From: Anaeromyxobacter dehalogenans
GTDB lineage: Bacteria > Myxococcota_A > UBA9042 > DTJE01
Direction of reading: 5' to 3'
DNA: 6,844 bases
Assembly: GCA_020722625.1 (NCBI GenBank)
Contig: DYKK01000178.1
Location: 1-6,844, forward strand
Part shown: positions 5,794 through 6,844 of the stretch, piece by piece
Layout of the letters: each line of letters starts with the position of its first letter
Position numbering within the stretch: position 1 is the first letter of the stretch
Notes under the pieces: generated by a model
The model's database searches: none
What the model was told of the DNA's origin: nothing
Seen by the model: the letters and a program-made list of their open reading frames with translations, nothing else
Program-made: the position numbers and the translations under genes

Positions 5794-6844
5794 CGTGGTG
5801 CGGCGGGTCGCGCACGACGTGGCGCGGGGTCGCGAGGCCGAGGCCGCGAGCGTCGTGGATTCGCTGGACGGTGCGGACCTGGAGGCGGTCGCCCGCACGG
5901 CACAGGCCGAGGGCCTGCTCCCGCTGGTCGCGGCGGCGGGACGGCGCGCCGGGCGCCACCCGACCCTGCGCGAGCGCGCCGAGGCGTGGACGCGCGACGC
6001 GATCCGCCGGGACCTCGCGGTGGACCGGCTCCTGCGCAGGGCGTCGGACCTCCTGGAGCGGGCCGGGGTCCCGTTCCTGGTGATGAAGGGGACGTGTTTC
6101 CGGGACACGCTGTATCCCGCGTCGTGGATGCGCCCGATGGCCGACGTGGACCTCCTGGTGCGCCGGGCCGACCTGGGGCGGGCGGCCCGAGCCCTCGGGG
6201 AGGGAGGGTTCCGGGTGCGGGCCTCGTACCCCACGCGACCCTTCAGCATGAAGTACTCGCTCGAACGACAGCTCGATGCGCCCGGAGGGGGCCTCGTCGA
6301 GGTCCACGCGGGTCCGACGTACGAACCGCAGGGCCTCGCCGTGGACCTCGACGGGGTCTTCGCGCGCGCGGTCCGGGTCCCGCGGGGTCTCGCGCCGGCC
6401 TGGGAGGACCATCTGCTGTTCGTGGCGGTCCACCAGGCCCGCACGGGGATGCTGGCCGGCGTGCGCCCGTTTCTCGACGCCGCGCGCCTGATCGAGACCC
6501 GCCCGCTCGACTGGGAGGCCGCGGCGGGGCGCGCCGCGTCGTGGGGCTGCGCCGCGGCCCTCTTCTATACCCTGGAAGCGGTCCGCTGCCTCTTCGGGAC
6601 CGCGGTGCCGGCCCCGGTCCTTGCGCGGCTCGCGCCCGGGGGGTGGCGGGCGGCCCTCCTGCGGGCCCTGGTGCTTCGGGGGGCCGGGGACCCGGCGGGA
6701 GGACTGCTGCGGGCCGCACCGTTGCGCGCCTCGCCGGCGTTTCTGTACGACGTGTGGAGGCCCGGCCTGTACGCGCTCCTCCTGGACCGGCCCGGACCCC
6801 GGACCGCGTTCCTCGCGTGGGTCGCGGGGTCGCGCGCCGTGGAC
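5765..6844 (+). CDS. PF14907-like nucleotidyltransferase, 3' end beyond window
   Basis: An open frame of 360 codons runs off the right edge with no stop. It resembles the uncharacterised nucleotidyltransferase family PF14907 (NTP_transf_5). Counting from TTG 5765, the diagnostic block is PFLVMKGTCFRDTLYP (K108, G109) followed by RPMADVDLLV with metal-binding D127 and D129. A third candidate carboxylate is E179 in LVEVHAGPT, with H181 next to it. Family members are about 350-400 residues, so little is probably missing. The start is uncertain. TTG 5765 has GAGG three bases upstream and overlaps the radical SAM gene by 29 bases. GTG 5795 begins one base after the radical SAM stop but has no clear ribosome site. 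Either way the two genes are tightly coupled. The family transfers nucleotidyl groups in principle, but its substrates are poorly known. Relatives occur near lasso-peptide and PqqD-type loci, so a role in peptide or metabolite modification is inferred, not shown. Confidence 0.85.
   Translation, partial: MDRTGAGIGDVVRRVAHDVARGREAEAASVVDSLDGADLEAVARTAQAEGLLPLVAAAGRRAGRHPTLRERAEAWTRDAIRRDLAVDRLLRRASDLLERAGVPFLVMKGTCFRDTLYPASWMRPMADVDLLVRRADLGRAARALGEGGFRVRASYPTRPFSMKYSLERQLDAPGGGLVEVHAGPTYEPQGLAVDLDGVFARAVRVPRGLAPAWEDHLLFVAVHQARTGMLAGVRPFLDAARLIETRPLDWEAAAGRAASWGCAAALFYTLEAVRCLFGTAVPAPVLARLAPGGWRAALLRALVLRGAGDPAGGLLRAAPLRASPAFLYDVWRPGLYALLLDRPGPRTAFLAWVAGSRAVD

Noticed and set aside
3843..6083. 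A 746-codon plus-strand frame overlapping the GalT-like, radical SAM and nucleotidyltransferase genes.
   Set aside because: It is dominated by Arg, Gly and Pro with no motifs, while the overlapping frames carry clear catalytic signatures. It is a high-GC shadow.

Overview
The window is about 6.8 kb of very GC-rich bacterial DNA (roughly 70% by eye) with every gene on the plus strand. It comes from a Gram-negative-type bacterium that uses sigma-54. An NtrC/PilR-type activator, a GH57 glucan enzyme and a GalT-like protein at this GC level would fit Myxococcota or other deltaproteobacterial lineages, Acidobacteriota, Methylomirabilota or Rokubacteria-like genomes. The sequence alone does not decide between them.

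Layout: (1) bases 1-62 are the 3' part of a tRNA-Gly(GCC) cut by the window edge. (2) 114-1508 encodes a complete PilR/NtrC-type sigma-54-dependent response regulator, with no sensor kinase gene beside it in the window. (3) 1558-3699 encodes a GH57 alpha-glucan hydrolase or transferase. (4) 3730-4755 encodes a GalT-type hexose-1-phosphate nucleotidylyltransferase. (5) 4783-5793 encodes a radical SAM protein with extra C-terminal cysteines. (6) About 5765 to the right edge encodes a PF14907-like nucleotidyltransferase with no stop in the window. Gaps between genes 3 to 5 are 30 and 27 bases, and genes 5 and 6 overlap or abut, so genes 3 to 6 look like one transcription unit. The regulator may belong to it too (49-base gap).

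The GH57 and GalT-like pair points to alpha-glucan (glycogen or maltodextrin) and sugar-phosphate metabolism. The radical SAM and nucleotidyltransferase pair is a different kind of module. Neither protein has an obvious substrate, and they are translationally close. The family context suggests peptide or small-molecule modification, but no precursor peptide gene is visible, so this is the least explained part of the window. A small hairpin covers the ribosome binding site of the radical SAM gene directly after the galT stop, and may couple its translation to galT. There is no gene-free stretch over 300 bases, and I saw no mobile element, CRISPR array or convincing intrinsic terminator.
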